From: Anaerolineae bacterium | GTDB taxonomy: Bacteria; Chloroflexota; Anaerolineae; 4572-78; J111 | Length of the DNA: 61,727 nucleotides | Assembly (NCBI GenBank): GCA_016931895.1 | Contig: JAFGDY010000099.1 | Span: 1-61,727, forward strand | Reading direction: 5' to 3' | Part shown: positions 34,996 to 43,996 of the stretch, one piece after another | Position numbering within the stretch: the first letter of the stretch is position 1 | Layout: each line of letters starts with the position of its first letter | Translations under genes and position numbers: made by a program | Notes under the pieces: model-generated | The model's input: only the letters and a program-made list of their open reading frames with translations | Database searches by the model: none | Told to the model about the DNA's origin: nothing

Positions 34996-36365
34996 AAAAA
35001 TATCCCCCTATCAAATTGGATAACAAAATCAGAGTCATCGCCATTATCTTCAATACACATGCATACATGCATCAAATCCGGCGCGGTTTTCCCTGTTTCA
35101 ACTTTTTCACGGGCCAACGCCTCGTACTCATCCGCAAACAATTCAAGGCTCGTGCGCACGCCGGGCACCACAAACTCTCCCAGCAAACAAAAGCAATTGC
35201 CTTCCATCTGGCTGATAATGGTTTCTAGCAACGCAATATCCTGTTTTGTGCCGTCTCCCTCGCGCAGTTTACGGTAGACGGCCGCCAGCCAGTGCGTTCC
35301 TTCGCGGCAGGGGCTGCACTTACCGCAGCTTTCGTGCTTAAAAAATTTGATGTTTTTTTCGGCGGCCCACACCGCGTTTACAGTTTCATCCAAAATGATA
35401 AACGAGGCCGAGCCAAGCATCGAGCCGGCGGCGGCCATAGACTCGTAGTCCATGGGCGTGTCCAGCTTATCCGCGCCCATAATGGCCGAGGACGCGCCGG
35501 CGGGCAAAATACCCTTAACCGCTTTGCCCTCAATCACGCCGCCGCCACATTCTTCAATAAGATAGCGGATCGGGGTTCCCAGCGGCAGTTCATAATTACC
35601 CGGCCGGTTGACCCGCCCGCTCAGACAAAAGATTTTAGTGCCGGGGCTTTTTTCGGGGCCAAACTGGCGATACCAATCGGCCCCATTGGCGATGATGGGC
35701 GGGACGTTGGCCAGGGTTTCAACATTGTTAATGACGGTCGGTTTGGCGTATAATCCCGCCACGGCCGGAAACGGGGGGCGGCTGCGGGGCTGGCCCAACA
35801 CGCCTTCCAGGCTATTAAGCAGGGCGGTCTCCTCGCCGCAGATGTAGGCCCCGGCCCCCAGGTGCAGGTACAGGTTCAGAGAAAAATTGCTACCCAAAAT
35901 GTTCCGGCCCAAAAAGCCCTGGGCGTAGGCTTCGTCCACCGCCTGCCGGAGGGTGGTAGTAAAAAGGGTTTTAAATTCGCCGCGCCCGTAGATGTAGGCC
36001 GTTTCCGCGCCCACGGCATAGGCGCACAAGGCGATGCCCTCAAGCAATTGGTGAGGGTTGGCTTCCATAATTTCCCGGTCTTTAAAAGTGCCCGGCTCGC
36101 TCTCATCGGCATTAACCACCACGTACTTGGGGAAAACGTCTTTGGGGATAAAGCCCCACTTGACCCCCGCCGGAAAACCGGCCCCGCCGCGCCCGCGCAG
36201 CCCCGCCGTTCTCACCTCGTTGATCACTGCCTCCGGCAGCATGGCGGCCAGGGCGTGTTTGAGGGCCTGGTAACCGCCGTGAGCCAGATAAGTATCAATC
36301 TGGTGGATATTGGCCACATCTCGATGTCGCAGCAAAACGTGTTGTGCCAGTAATTTATTGACCAT
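34980..36365 (-). CDS. nuoF: NADH-quinone oxidoreductase subunit F
   Basis: 461 residues, the NADH-oxidising flavoprotein. FMN/NADH loops: GLRGRGGAGFPAGVKWGF and GAGAYICGEETALLNSLEG. Cluster N3: SCGKCSPCREGTHWL plus a late Cys in GNCFCLLGE. The final 35 or so residues (after DEYEALAREK) go beyond the usual end and run into the start of the caspase-like gene, so this tail may be a by-product of that insertion. It is separated from nuoE by two non-nuo genes. Confidence 0.96.
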   Translation of the reverse strand: MVNKLLAQHVLLRHRDVANIHQIDTYLAHGGYQALKHALAAMLPEAVINEVRTAGLRGRGGAGFPAGVKWGFIPKDVFPKYVVVNADESEPGTFKDREIMEANPHQLLEGIALCAYAVGAETAYIYGRGEFKTLFTTTLRQAVDEAYAQGFLGRNILGSNFSLNLYLHLGAGAYICGEETALLNSLEGVLGQPRSRPPFPAVAGLYAKPTVINNVETLANVPPIIANGADWYRQFGPEKSPGTKIFCLSGRVNRPGNYELPLGTPIRYLIEECGGGVIEGKAVKGILPAGASSAIMGADKLDTPMDYESMAAAGSMLGSASFIILDETVNAVWAAEKNIKFFKHESCGKCSPCREGTHWLAAVYRKLREGDGTKQDIALLETIISQMEGNCFCLLGEFVVPGVRTSLELFADEYEALAREKVETGKTAPDLMHVCMCIEDNGDDSDFVIQFDRGIFLCLNR

Positions 36366-36389
36366 AATTTAAACGTCCGTGGTTATTAT

Positions 36390-36500
36390 GACGACCAACG
36401 ACCAATGACCAACGACCAATGACCAGCGATCAAATTTCGTCGTTCGTCGTCCCTCGTCCTTTCTTCGTCGCCCCTTGTCCTTCGTCCTTCGTCGTCCTTT
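36390..36500. repeat. Inverted heptamer-repeat array 3
   Basis: Left arm GACCAAC/GACCAAT repeated, core CAAATTT, right arm GTTCGTC, GTCCTTC and variants, all in seven-base register. It lies between the stop of the PHP gene and nuoF, inside the nuo transcript, and could form a hairpin in the mRNA. Confidence 0.85.
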
Positions 36501-38654
36501 CTACTCTTTTGCAACCACCGGCAAATAATATTTTTTCCAGTTGGTCAAAACCGGAACGCTACCCAGCGCCGATACACCCTGGGCGCAGGAAACCCGGTAG
36601 GCCACGTTAGCGATACTGCCCGTTGTGGTCACCTCAAAATTTACCTCGGTGACGCCCCCGTTGGCGGCCAAACTGGGCACCGTCCAGGAGACAATGTTGC
36701 CGGGCATTAACGTCCCACCGCTAACATAGTTTGCCCCCACCGGGATCGCATCGGTGATGACCACGCCGGTGGCGGGGGTAATCCCGCTGTTGGTGACGGT
36801 CAACGTGTAAGCGATGAGTTCGCCGGGGTTGGCCGTTTCCGGGCCGCGTTTGGTGAGGGTCAGGATGGGCAGGTCGGTGATGGTGACCGAGGTGGTATCC
36901 TCGTCGCTCAAGCTGCCGGTATCCGTGGCCCTTACCCGAAACACGGCCTCGCCTAACGTTCCGGGCGCTACAAAAGTAACCTGGGCTGCGTGATGCTGGC
37001 TCAAACTCACCGGCGGGCCGCTTTCCTGAACCCACTCGTAAACCAGCGCATCGCCATCGGCGTCCCAACTGCCGCCGGCGTTTAAGCTTACAGTTGCGCC
37101 GGGCGGCACAGTTTGGGCTGAGCCGGCCCGGGCTACGGGCGAACGTTCCACCCAAACCGGGCTGCTGTAGGCCGGATAGGTCCAGCCATCGTAATAAGCC
37201 TCGGCGTAATAATAATGGCCCAGGTAGGCCGGCAGGCTTGGCGTCCAGGTGTATAACGATGTGCCGGGATACGTGGGCAGCGAGGCGCCAACCAAACGCA
37301 CCCCATTATCGTACACGGCCAGCCGGAGTGGTTCTCCTGCCGCCTGGGGGTCGTACACGTAAACCGTAAAATTAAGCGTAGCCGGGTCCGGCACCGCCGA
37401 CCCCATCCAATAACCATTGGCTTGCATTACCAGGGCCATACTTTGGCCGTGCGGCGATACGTAAAACGTGCGCCTGGCCCGCGCGGCTTCCAGGATGGCC
37501 GCTTCGGTCAAACTCGACGCCAGCAGGCCCATAAATTTTTGCGACCCCCAATCGGCCACATGCGTATCGGAATTGAGCAAGTTGCCCACGTGCCAGCCCT
37601 GGTTAAGGCTCAACAAACTCTGGTCGGCGCGCAGTATTTCGCGCAGGGTTATCTGGTGGTCAACCACGCCATCGTAGGCAAAGTTGTAAAAATTAAAATC
37701 GGGCAGAGGATGATTGAATTGACCGATCGCGGCCGGTTGGGCCGCCAACCAGGCGTAAAAATCCACCAACTCCCGATAACGTTCGTCGGTCCAAACCACA
37801 AACGTGTCGGTGTTCAGCACGTTCAGGTGTCCGGCGGAATGGGTAAACTCAAATCCCCGCAGCCCAATAAACGCCCCGGCAACGGTAGCGGCATTAGCCC
37901 GGGTAAGAATTTCCTGCCACCGGGTCTGGTTAAGGTGCGTGTCGTGGCCGGTCAGGGCCATAAATTCCAGGCCGTTGGCCCGGCCCACCACAAAAGCCTG
38001 GGCCGGGGTGCCCGGCAAATAGTTATCGTCCACATAACCGGAATGGGTATGCAGGTCGCCAAAGTAAATCGTCATCCCGCCCAGGGGGATATTGGCCGCG
38101 CCTAAATCCTGGCCAAAAACAACCGGGCCGGAAAAGGTGGTAAACGTCCACGAAAAGTCATCAGGTAGAGCGTATCCCGTCGCATCTCGCGCGCCCGCGG
38201 TCACGGTGGCCGTATAGGTGGTATGGGGCAGCAACGGCGCGCCAGGATAAAAGATGACCATGTTGTTCACCGAAATGTAGTCTACCCGGCCCCGCACCCG
38301 AGTATGGCCCTGCTCAACGTAAAAGGTATCGGCTTTGAGCGTATCCGCCGCCATAGGCCCGGCAAAAGTGGCCGACACCAGGGTATAGGTAGGCACGTCC
38401 CGCACGCCCACCAGCGGGTTGGTTTGTTTGATAAAGGCGTTCAACGCGCCCGCGGTCACATCGTCGGGGCGGGCAAACTCACAATCCGCGCCAAGTTCCA
38501 GGCGACAGCGCGGCGCAGTGGCCTGGCCGGGCGCGGGCGTTGGCGTCGGCCCGTTAGCCATCGCCATCCCGGCCGGAAAAACCAGCGGCCATAGGGCCAA
38601 CAACGCTGCCCCTATCACAACAAAAGTGATGGCCGGTTTAAAAACTACGCGCAT
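36501..38654 (-). CDS. Secreted PHP-domain (CehA/McbA-like) protein with Ig and DUF11 domains
   Basis: 717 residues. Signal peptide 1-33, then a Big_5-like Ig domain (about 85-172), then a PHP phosphoesterase domain with its metal ligands: GDLHTHSG (H202, H204), LTGHDTH (H237-D238), FTHSAGHLNV, FNHPLPD (H315) and LNSDTHV. After that come a PKD/REJ-like domain (AGGSWDADGDALVYEW) and a DUF11 domain (LTLTKRGPETANPGE). It ends KKYYLPVVAKE, matching the tail of the caspase-like protein. Likely an exported, cell-surface metal-dependent phosphoesterase; the substrate is unknown. It sits in the gap between nuoE and nuoF, after the GT39-like gene. Confidence 0.8.
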   Translation of the reverse strand: MRVVFKPAITFVVIGAALLALWPLVFPAGMAMANGPTPTPAPGQATAPRCRLELGADCEFARPDDVTAGALNAFIKQTNPLVGVRDVPTYTLVSATFAGPMAADTLKADTFYVEQGHTRVRGRVDYISVNNMVIFYPGAPLLPHTTYTATVTAGARDATGYALPDDFSWTFTTFSGPVVFGQDLGAANIPLGGMTIYFGDLHTHSGYVDDNYLPGTPAQAFVVGRANGLEFMALTGHDTHLNQTRWQEILTRANAATVAGAFIGLRGFEFTHSAGHLNVLNTDTFVVWTDERYRELVDFYAWLAAQPAAIGQFNHPLPDFNFYNFAYDGVVDHQITLREILRADQSLLSLNQGWHVGNLLNSDTHVADWGSQKFMGLLASSLTEAAILEAARARRTFYVSPHGQSMALVMQANGYWMGSAVPDPATLNFTVYVYDPQAAGEPLRLAVYDNGVRLVGASLPTYPGTSLYTWTPSLPAYLGHYYYAEAYYDGWTYPAYSSPVWVERSPVARAGSAQTVPPGATVSLNAGGSWDADGDALVYEWVQESGPPVSLSQHHAAQVTFVAPGTLGEAVFRVRATDTGSLSDEDTTSVTITDLPILTLTKRGPETANPGELIAYTLTVTNSGITPATGVVITDAIPVGANYVSGGTLMPGNIVSWTVPSLAANGGVTEVNFEVTTTGSIANVAYRVSCAQGVSALGSVPVLTNWKKYYLPVVAKE

Positions 38655-38786
38655 TTATGTTTTTCCGCTCTTCTAACTGCTCAGGCATGTCACTCCTTTC
38701 AACCACCATATCCAGGAGATTCCTCGCTATCACTCGGAGCAACATGGAGGCTGAACAGTTACCCGCTCTTACTCAGGCTAGGCCGG

Positions 38787-41711
38787 TTAAGGCAGCCTGA
38801 TCTTTTCAACCAATACTACCTGGTTATCTTGACCCGCCCTTAAGCGCGCGCCGGTTTTTTCATTATAAAGACCCGCTACCAGCCGGTACGATCCTGCCGG
38901 GAGTTCCGGCGGCACCGCCAACTGCAACTCATCTTCAATAATCTCGCCGGCCAGCCAGCCGGTGGTTGGCGCTGCGCCCTGTTGGGGCAGCGTATCCACC
39001 TGGCTAACTATTTGACCCGCCGGGTCGGTCAGATGCGCAAATATTTTGTACGATTCCGGTATCGGGCGCAAAGCCTGCCACTGTAATTTTAAAAGAACGG
39101 TTTGGTCCGGCGAAAACAGGTCAAACTCAAACCCCCGCAGCCGAATTGCGTTTTCAAAATCAACGTTCAACTCATTGGCCAGGGCCGGCGCGTCAAAAAC
39201 ATGGGGCCTCGCCTCAATGGACACCGGCAGCAAGAGCTGCTCGGCCAGCGGCTCCAGGGTGTCCAGGTTGAACAGGCGCATGGCCAGGGCGTACTCGCCG
39301 CCGGCCGTCTGGGCCGGGATGAGGGCCTGGTAGTTGGCCCGATAAACAGACCCCGCCGGCCACGTTGAGGTAGGATAACCGGCCAGCAACGGCTGCGGCG
39401 CGTCAAACAAAAGCGTGGGCCGGCCATCGGGAACGGCCAGGGCCAGCATCAGCCCAATATTTTGGGCCAAAACCTCATCCGCTTGCCACCACACCGCCAC
39501 TGCCAACTTATCGCCGGGACGGGCGGACGCGGCAGAAGGCTGCACGCCAATAAGCCTTAATCCGCCCGGAATTTGCGTGTCAAAAATTTGAGCCACAGGC
39601 AAGGCGGCGGGGTCTACGGGCAAAGGATTGGGCCGCACTTCTATCTCCGCCAGGCGCAGCGACAGGTCTGTTTCTCCCCCCGCCGGCGGCAAGGGCGCGC
39701 CGGTGGCCGCGTTATAGGCCACCACCCGCACCGTGTACGGGTCGGGCGGGGCGTCGGGCGGGATGGTCAGGGCGTAGTATCCATTCGACTCCGTGCCGGG
39801 CGGCCAGTGACGGGTGGTCAAATAATCTTCCGCACCGAGCAGCGGCTTGTCCACTTTGGCCCACTCGTAGCCCAGGCTGTCGTACAGGGCCAGGGCGGCG
39901 TTGTAATCGGCTTCCGCCGGTGTTTGTTTGAGCCAGCGCAGGGCCGCGCCCAGGGTTTGCCCGGCGGCCAATGCGCCGGGTTGAAGCCGGTAGCCGGTTA
40001 AACGCAATACCCCGCCAAAGTCAAACTCCGCCGGGCTTAGGGCCGTTTCAAAGGTTTCTCCCGGCCGCAAATGATAAGTAGTGACCCGGTAATCCGGCTG
40101 CTGCTCTCGGCTGGCCACCGCGCCCAACGACCCCAGGGCGTACTCAAAATAACCTTTGGGATCAACCTCTATCCGGCTGTGTTGCATCAATTTGACCACC
40201 GCCGGTTGAGCCGCCAGCAAATTGGCCCACTCCGGGCCGATTGTGGTTTCATCCAACACGGGAAAGGCGGTTTGGGCGGGGCCGTCATACAAATAACGCA
40301 CCGTAAACAACTCCGGGCGGGTGGTGGGGCTGACGTTGGGCCGCACAGGAAAAACGTAGAGCAGATCGGGCCGGCTTTCGGCTTCCATCCACTCAACCAG
40401 CCGCACCGGGGCCTCGGCAAAGAGGGCCGTCATTACGCCGCTATTGGCCCATTGGTTGAAGTAGAGCCAGTAGCTCAGGCCGGCGGAGATGATGACCATC
40501 AAGAGAACGGGGAACAGGTAGACATTTGGGTGGTTGAGTGGTTGGATGGTTGGACGGTTGGCGTTTTCAGTAGCTCGGACCTTAAACCGCTCAAAGCGAT
40601 TCAAGATTTCCCCAACAGCCAGGGCAGGAAAAATGAACGAAACCGGCTGCGCGCCAACTCCCCTGCGCCAAACCTCAAAAATGAAACCTTGACTGGCCGA
40701 ACGGGATAAAATCGCCGGCGCAATCATGACCCCCCACCAGATCAACAAAAACAGGTAAGCCGGTTGGGGCCAGCGCCACAACGCCAGCAGCAGGCCGATG
40801 ACAAATAAAATTGTGACCAGCGGGTCAAAGGCCAAATACTGAAAATGCCCCTGTACCAGCCAATTTGGATACAGGCCAAAGGTTGATAGAAAATCTACCC
40901 CGCTCTGCCACCAGGAACCCGGCGCAGACAATTCATTGGTATCCGCCAGTTGGAGAGGACGCTGCAAGGTGGCCTGGGGGTTGAGGGCAAAGAAGCTGAG
41001 AATAGGGGCGGCAACGAGCAAGGCCACCAGGAAAGGCAGGAGGAGGTGGAAGACCGGCGGATTGGGTACGCTTTCCGTATCCCGTATCCCGTAAAAACCA
41101 CGAATGAGCCAGGTCAGGGTCAAAAACAGGGCCAGTACCAACGGGACAAAATAGCCGGGCAGGTAGCCGTAAAAAAGCAGGCCCATCGCCAGGCCGGCAG
41201 CCAAAAAATAACCACGCCGCCCGGTATTCAAACCAAGCCAGAACAGGTAAAAAACCAAGGTGGCCAGCAAAGGCGTCAAACTCCAATTAGGCGTGGCCAT
41301 CCGGCCCAGGCCCAACAGCCAGGTGGATACGACAAAGAGCAGGGCGGCGGTTACAGCAATAGCGCGTTGAGGGATAAATGGAAGTTGGCCAACCAGCAGA
41401 TACAACAAAACGGCGGAAATCAGGTTGACCAGGCCGTTGAGTACCCGTAAGCCCACCAGATTCCGGCCAAACAGGGCCATCCAGCCGGCCTCTAGCCAAA
41501 CGGCCAACGAGCCTCCGGCCAGTTGGCCGGGATAAAAAAGCTGCGGGCCGCTGTTGAGCGTGGCCACGGCGTCGGCGGCAATTTCGCTCTCATCAGACCA
41601 GGGATATGGTGGCGGTATTTCGCCAATTTTAAAGAACAAAGCCAGCGAACCGGCGATAAGGATGCCCAAAATAAAAATTAAATCAAGGCGGTGTTTGGCG
41701 AGCCAGGCCAT
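38787..41711 (-). CDS. GT39-like membrane protein with C-terminal beta modules, inside nuo operon
   Basis: 974 residues from MAWLAKHRLDLIF. The N-terminal half has about eleven helices and an acidic loop motif (YPWSDESEIAADAV, then LFYPGQLAGGSLAVW), like GT-C enzymes. The C-terminal half has two or three beta modules (RLTGYRLQPGAL; LRGFEFDLFSPDQTVLLKLQW; YKIFAHLTDPAG; LPAGSYRLVAGLYN) shared with the genes at 16172 and 18876. The start overlaps the 3' end of nuoE by 29 bases. Short tandem repeats are in frame (40531-40562 and 41077-41093). Sugar and acceptor are unknown. Confidence 0.82.
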   Translation of the reverse strand: MAWLAKHRLDLIFILGILIAGSLALFFKIGEIPPPYPWSDESEIAADAVATLNSGPQLFYPGQLAGGSLAVWLEAGWMALFGRNLVGLRVLNGLVNLISAVLLYLLVGQLPFIPQRAIAVTAALLFVVSTWLLGLGRMATPNWSLTPLLATLVFYLFWLGLNTGRRGYFLAAGLAMGLLFYGYLPGYFVPLVLALFLTLTWLIRGFYGIRDTESVPNPPVFHLLLPFLVALLVAAPILSFFALNPQATLQRPLQLADTNELSAPGSWWQSGVDFLSTFGLYPNWLVQGHFQYLAFDPLVTILFVIGLLLALWRWPQPAYLFLLIWWGVMIAPAILSRSASQGFIFEVWRRGVGAQPVSFIFPALAVGEILNRFERFKVRATENANRPTIQPLNHPNVYLFPVLLMVIISAGLSYWLYFNQWANSGVMTALFAEAPVRLVEWMEAESRPDLLYVFPVRPNVSPTTRPELFTVRYLYDGPAQTAFPVLDETTIGPEWANLLAAQPAVVKLMQHSRIEVDPKGYFEYALGSLGAVASREQQPDYRVTTYHLRPGETFETALSPAEFDFGGVLRLTGYRLQPGALAAGQTLGAALRWLKQTPAEADYNAALALYDSLGYEWAKVDKPLLGAEDYLTTRHWPPGTESNGYYALTIPPDAPPDPYTVRVVAYNAATGAPLPPAGGETDLSLRLAEIEVRPNPLPVDPAALPVAQIFDTQIPGGLRLIGVQPSAASARPGDKLAVAVWWQADEVLAQNIGLMLALAVPDGRPTLLFDAPQPLLAGYPTSTWPAGSVYRANYQALIPAQTAGGEYALAMRLFNLDTLEPLAEQLLLPVSIEARPHVFDAPALANELNVDFENAIRLRGFEFDLFSPDQTVLLKLQWQALRPIPESYKIFAHLTDPAGQIVSQVDTLPQQGAAPTTGWLAGEIIEDELQLAVPPELPAGSYRLVAGLYNEKTGARLRAGQDNQVVLVEKIRLP
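40531..40562. repeat. In-frame octamer array inside the GT39-like gene
   Basis: Four units: TGGTTGAG, TGGTTGGA, TGGTTGGA, CGGTTGGC. On the coding strand it encodes a NRPTIQPLNHPN-type loop between helices. A second array, GTATCCC twice then GTA, is at 41077-41093 in the same gene. Confidence 0.85.
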
Positions 41712-42198
41712 CGCTACTCTGCTCCGCCTCCTTTCGCAGCCCGGCGATAACCTGGTCAATCTGCTCGTCGGTTAAATTCTGGTAATACTCCAGGTTAATT
41801 TGCAGGCAGGGCGCTTTATCGCAGGCGGCCAGACAAACCACTTCTTCAACCGTGAACAGGCCGTCGGCCGTGGTGCCGCCGTTTGGCCCCAGCCCCAAAC
41901 GCGCGCACAGGCGTTTGTAAAAATCTTCCGCGCCGCGCAGGGCGCAGGGCAGGTCGGTGCAAACCTGGATCATGTATTTGCCCACCGGCTGTTTGCGGAA
42001 CAGGGTATAAAAGCCAATGATGGAATGAACGTGGGTCACGCTCACGTCCAACGCTTCGGCCACGGCGGCAATATCGGCCTGGTCCAGCCAATTTTTTTCG
42101 CGTTGGGCCAGGTAAAGCGCCGGCAAAATGGCCGAGCGTTTATCGGGATATTTTTTGAGGATTTCGGCCAGCTCCAGTTGTTCTTTTTCTGACCACAT
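41683..42198 (-). CDS. nuoE: NADH-quinone oxidoreductase subunit E
   Basis: 171 residues, thioredoxin-like [2Fe-2S] (N1a) subunit. Cluster ligands: QVCTDLPC and EVVCLAACDKAPC. N-terminal helical part ILKKYPDKRSAILPALYLAQRE is typical. The last dozen residues (EQSSDGLARQTPP) overlap the start of the GT39-like gene. Confidence 0.96.
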   Translation of the reverse strand: MWSEKEQLELAEILKKYPDKRSAILPALYLAQREKNWLDQADIAAVAEALDVSVTHVHSIIGFYTLFRKQPVGKYMIQVCTDLPCALRGAEDFYKRLCARLGLGPNGGTTADGLFTVEEVVCLAACDKAPCLQINLEYYQNLTDEQIDQVIAGLRKEAEQSSDGLARQTPP

Positions 42199-43970
42199 TA
42201 CCTATCCACCTCACCCAACACAATATCTATTGAACCGATGATGGCCACCAGGTCCGACACCAATCCCCCCCTGGCCATTATATCAGTAGCCTGAAGATTG
42301 ACAAAGGAAGGCCCGCGCACGCGCAGGCGATACGGCATGGCCGTGCCGTCGCTAATGAGGCCAAAACCCAACCAGCCCTTGGGATTTTCCGCCGCCAGGT
42401 AAACCTGTCCCTCCGGCGGGCGGTAACCCTCGGTGACCAGTTTAAAATGGTGGATGAGGGCTTCCATGCTGGTGGAGATTTCCTCTCGCGGCGGCAGGGC
42501 CACTTTGCGGTCGCCGGTACGGTATGGGCCGGGTTTAAGTTTGTCCAGTCCCTGCTCCACAATACGCATGCTCTGGCGCATTTCCAGGATACGCACCACG
42601 TAACGGGCGTAACAATCGGCCTCGGTGGCGGTGGGCACGTCAAAATCAAATTGATCGTAGCCGGAATAGGGCCGGATTTTGCGCAGGTCAAGCGGCACAC
42701 CCGCCGCCCGCAGCAGCGGCCCGGTGACGCCCAGGGCAATGGCTTCTTTGGCCGGCAAATAGCCAATGCCTTTGGTGCGGCTCAACCAGATAGGGTGTTT
42801 GGTCAGCATGGCTTCCATATCTTCAATTACGGCGGAAAAATCCCGTAAAAAAGCCTTGACCGCCTCTTTGAACGCGCCGGGCAGGGGCCAGCGCAAACCG
42901 CCCACGCTAAAGTAGCTGGTGGTCATGCGCGCGCCGCAGACCATTTCAAAAATATCCAAAATCCGCTCGCGCATGGTAAAGGCATACATTAATAACGAAT
43001 GCATGGTGCCGCTGACGTCCATGGCGTGGGTGGCCCACCAGGCCAGGTGGCTGCCAATGCGCTGCAATTCGTTGAGGATGACCCGCGCAAATTGCGCGTA
43101 TTCGGGCAGGTCTACGGCCAGCAATTTTTCCACCGCCAACACGTAGGCCAGGTTGTTGCTCATGGGGGCCAGGTAATCCAGCCGGTCGCAGTAGGGAATG
43201 AATTTTTCGTAACGTTTGTTTTCGCCGGTTTTTTCAAAGCCGGAATGGAGATAGCCCACTTCCGGGTTAACCTTAATCACGGTTTCGCCATCCAACTCTA
43301 CGGCCAAACGCAACACGCCGTGCGTGGCCGGATGCTGCGGCCCCATGTTGACCACCATGTGGGTTTCAGCGTCCATATCGGCGGGCAATTCGGTGAGAAA
43401 AGAAGGGCCGACCATGATTTGCCGGCCCAGGTGAGCAAATCGAGGATTATCCCGGTGGTGGCTAAAATTAACCGGCTCGCCGCCCAGGGCGTAATCTTTA
43501 CGCAGGGGATGGCCCACCCAATTATCGGGCATCATCATCCGGCGCAGCCAGGGGTGCCCGCCGAACTCAATCCCCATCAAATCGTAAGTTTCCCGTTCCA
43601 GCCAGTTGGCCGTGGGCCACACATCGGAAACGCTGGGCAGGACGGGCAAATCGTTTGTGCCGTTGCCGGGGGTGGGATCGGGCGCGGGCACAATGACGCG
43701 CAAGAATCTGTTTTTGGGGATAGAGTAAAGCTCGTAATTTGCGGCAAAACGGGCCGCCTGGTCCGCCGGCCGGCTCAGCTTAAGGCGGTCCGTGCCGTAA
43801 ACGTCAACCAGCAGGTCAAACTGTAACGCCTCGTCATCGCGCAGAAAAAGGGCCACGTCGTGGAACTGCTCGGCGGCCACGTAAACCGTGGTTCCCCCAC
43901 AAAATTCGGTATCGGTTTTTAGCCCATAGGGAAAAATATTTTTTAGTTTCTCAACAACGGCGTCGGTCAT
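42198..43970 (-). CDS. nuoCD: Fused NADH-quinone oxidoreductase subunits C and D
   Basis: 590 residues. Residues 1-180 are NuoC (LFLRDDEALQFDLLVDVYGTD, then WLERETYDLMGIEFGGHPWLRR, given in part); from about 200 comes NuoD, the NiFe-hydrogenase-like large subunit that lines the quinone site (MGPQHPATHGVLRLAVELDGE, shown in part: GPQHPATHGVLRL; GYLHSGFEKTGENKRYEKF; SMEALIHHFKLVTEG). The quinone-binding His (HPATH) is present. The fusion is also known in some Proteobacteria; here it reduces the nuo set to 13 genes. Confidence 0.96.
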   Translation of the reverse strand: MTDAVVEKLKNIFPYGLKTDTEFCGGTTVYVAAEQFHDVALFLRDDEALQFDLLVDVYGTDRLKLSRPADQAARFAANYELYSIPKNRFLRVIVPAPDPTPGNGTNDLPVLPSVSDVWPTANWLERETYDLMGIEFGGHPWLRRMMMPDNWVGHPLRKDYALGGEPVNFSHHRDNPRFAHLGRQIMVGPSFLTELPADMDAETHMVVNMGPQHPATHGVLRLAVELDGETVIKVNPEVGYLHSGFEKTGENKRYEKFIPYCDRLDYLAPMSNNLAYVLAVEKLLAVDLPEYAQFARVILNELQRIGSHLAWWATHAMDVSGTMHSLLMYAFTMRERILDIFEMVCGARMTTSYFSVGGLRWPLPGAFKEAVKAFLRDFSAVIEDMEAMLTKHPIWLSRTKGIGYLPAKEAIALGVTGPLLRAAGVPLDLRKIRPYSGYDQFDFDVPTATEADCYARYVVRILEMRQSMRIVEQGLDKLKPGPYRTGDRKVALPPREEISTSMEALIHHFKLVTEGYRPPEGQVYLAAENPKGWLGFGLISDGTAMPYRLRVRGPSFVNLQATDIMARGGLVSDLVAIIGSIDIVLGEVDR

Positions 43971-43996
43971 TTTGGTGTATTCGTTTAAGGCTCAAA

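Noticed and set aside
34980-35090. Frameshift at the end of nuoF
   Set aside because: The frame stays open to a stop just after the next gene's start and all cofactor motifs are complete; an extended tail from gene overlap explains it without an error.
42999-43826. Plus-strand frame of 275 codons over nuoCD
   Set aside because: Antisense shadow of a clear complex I gene.
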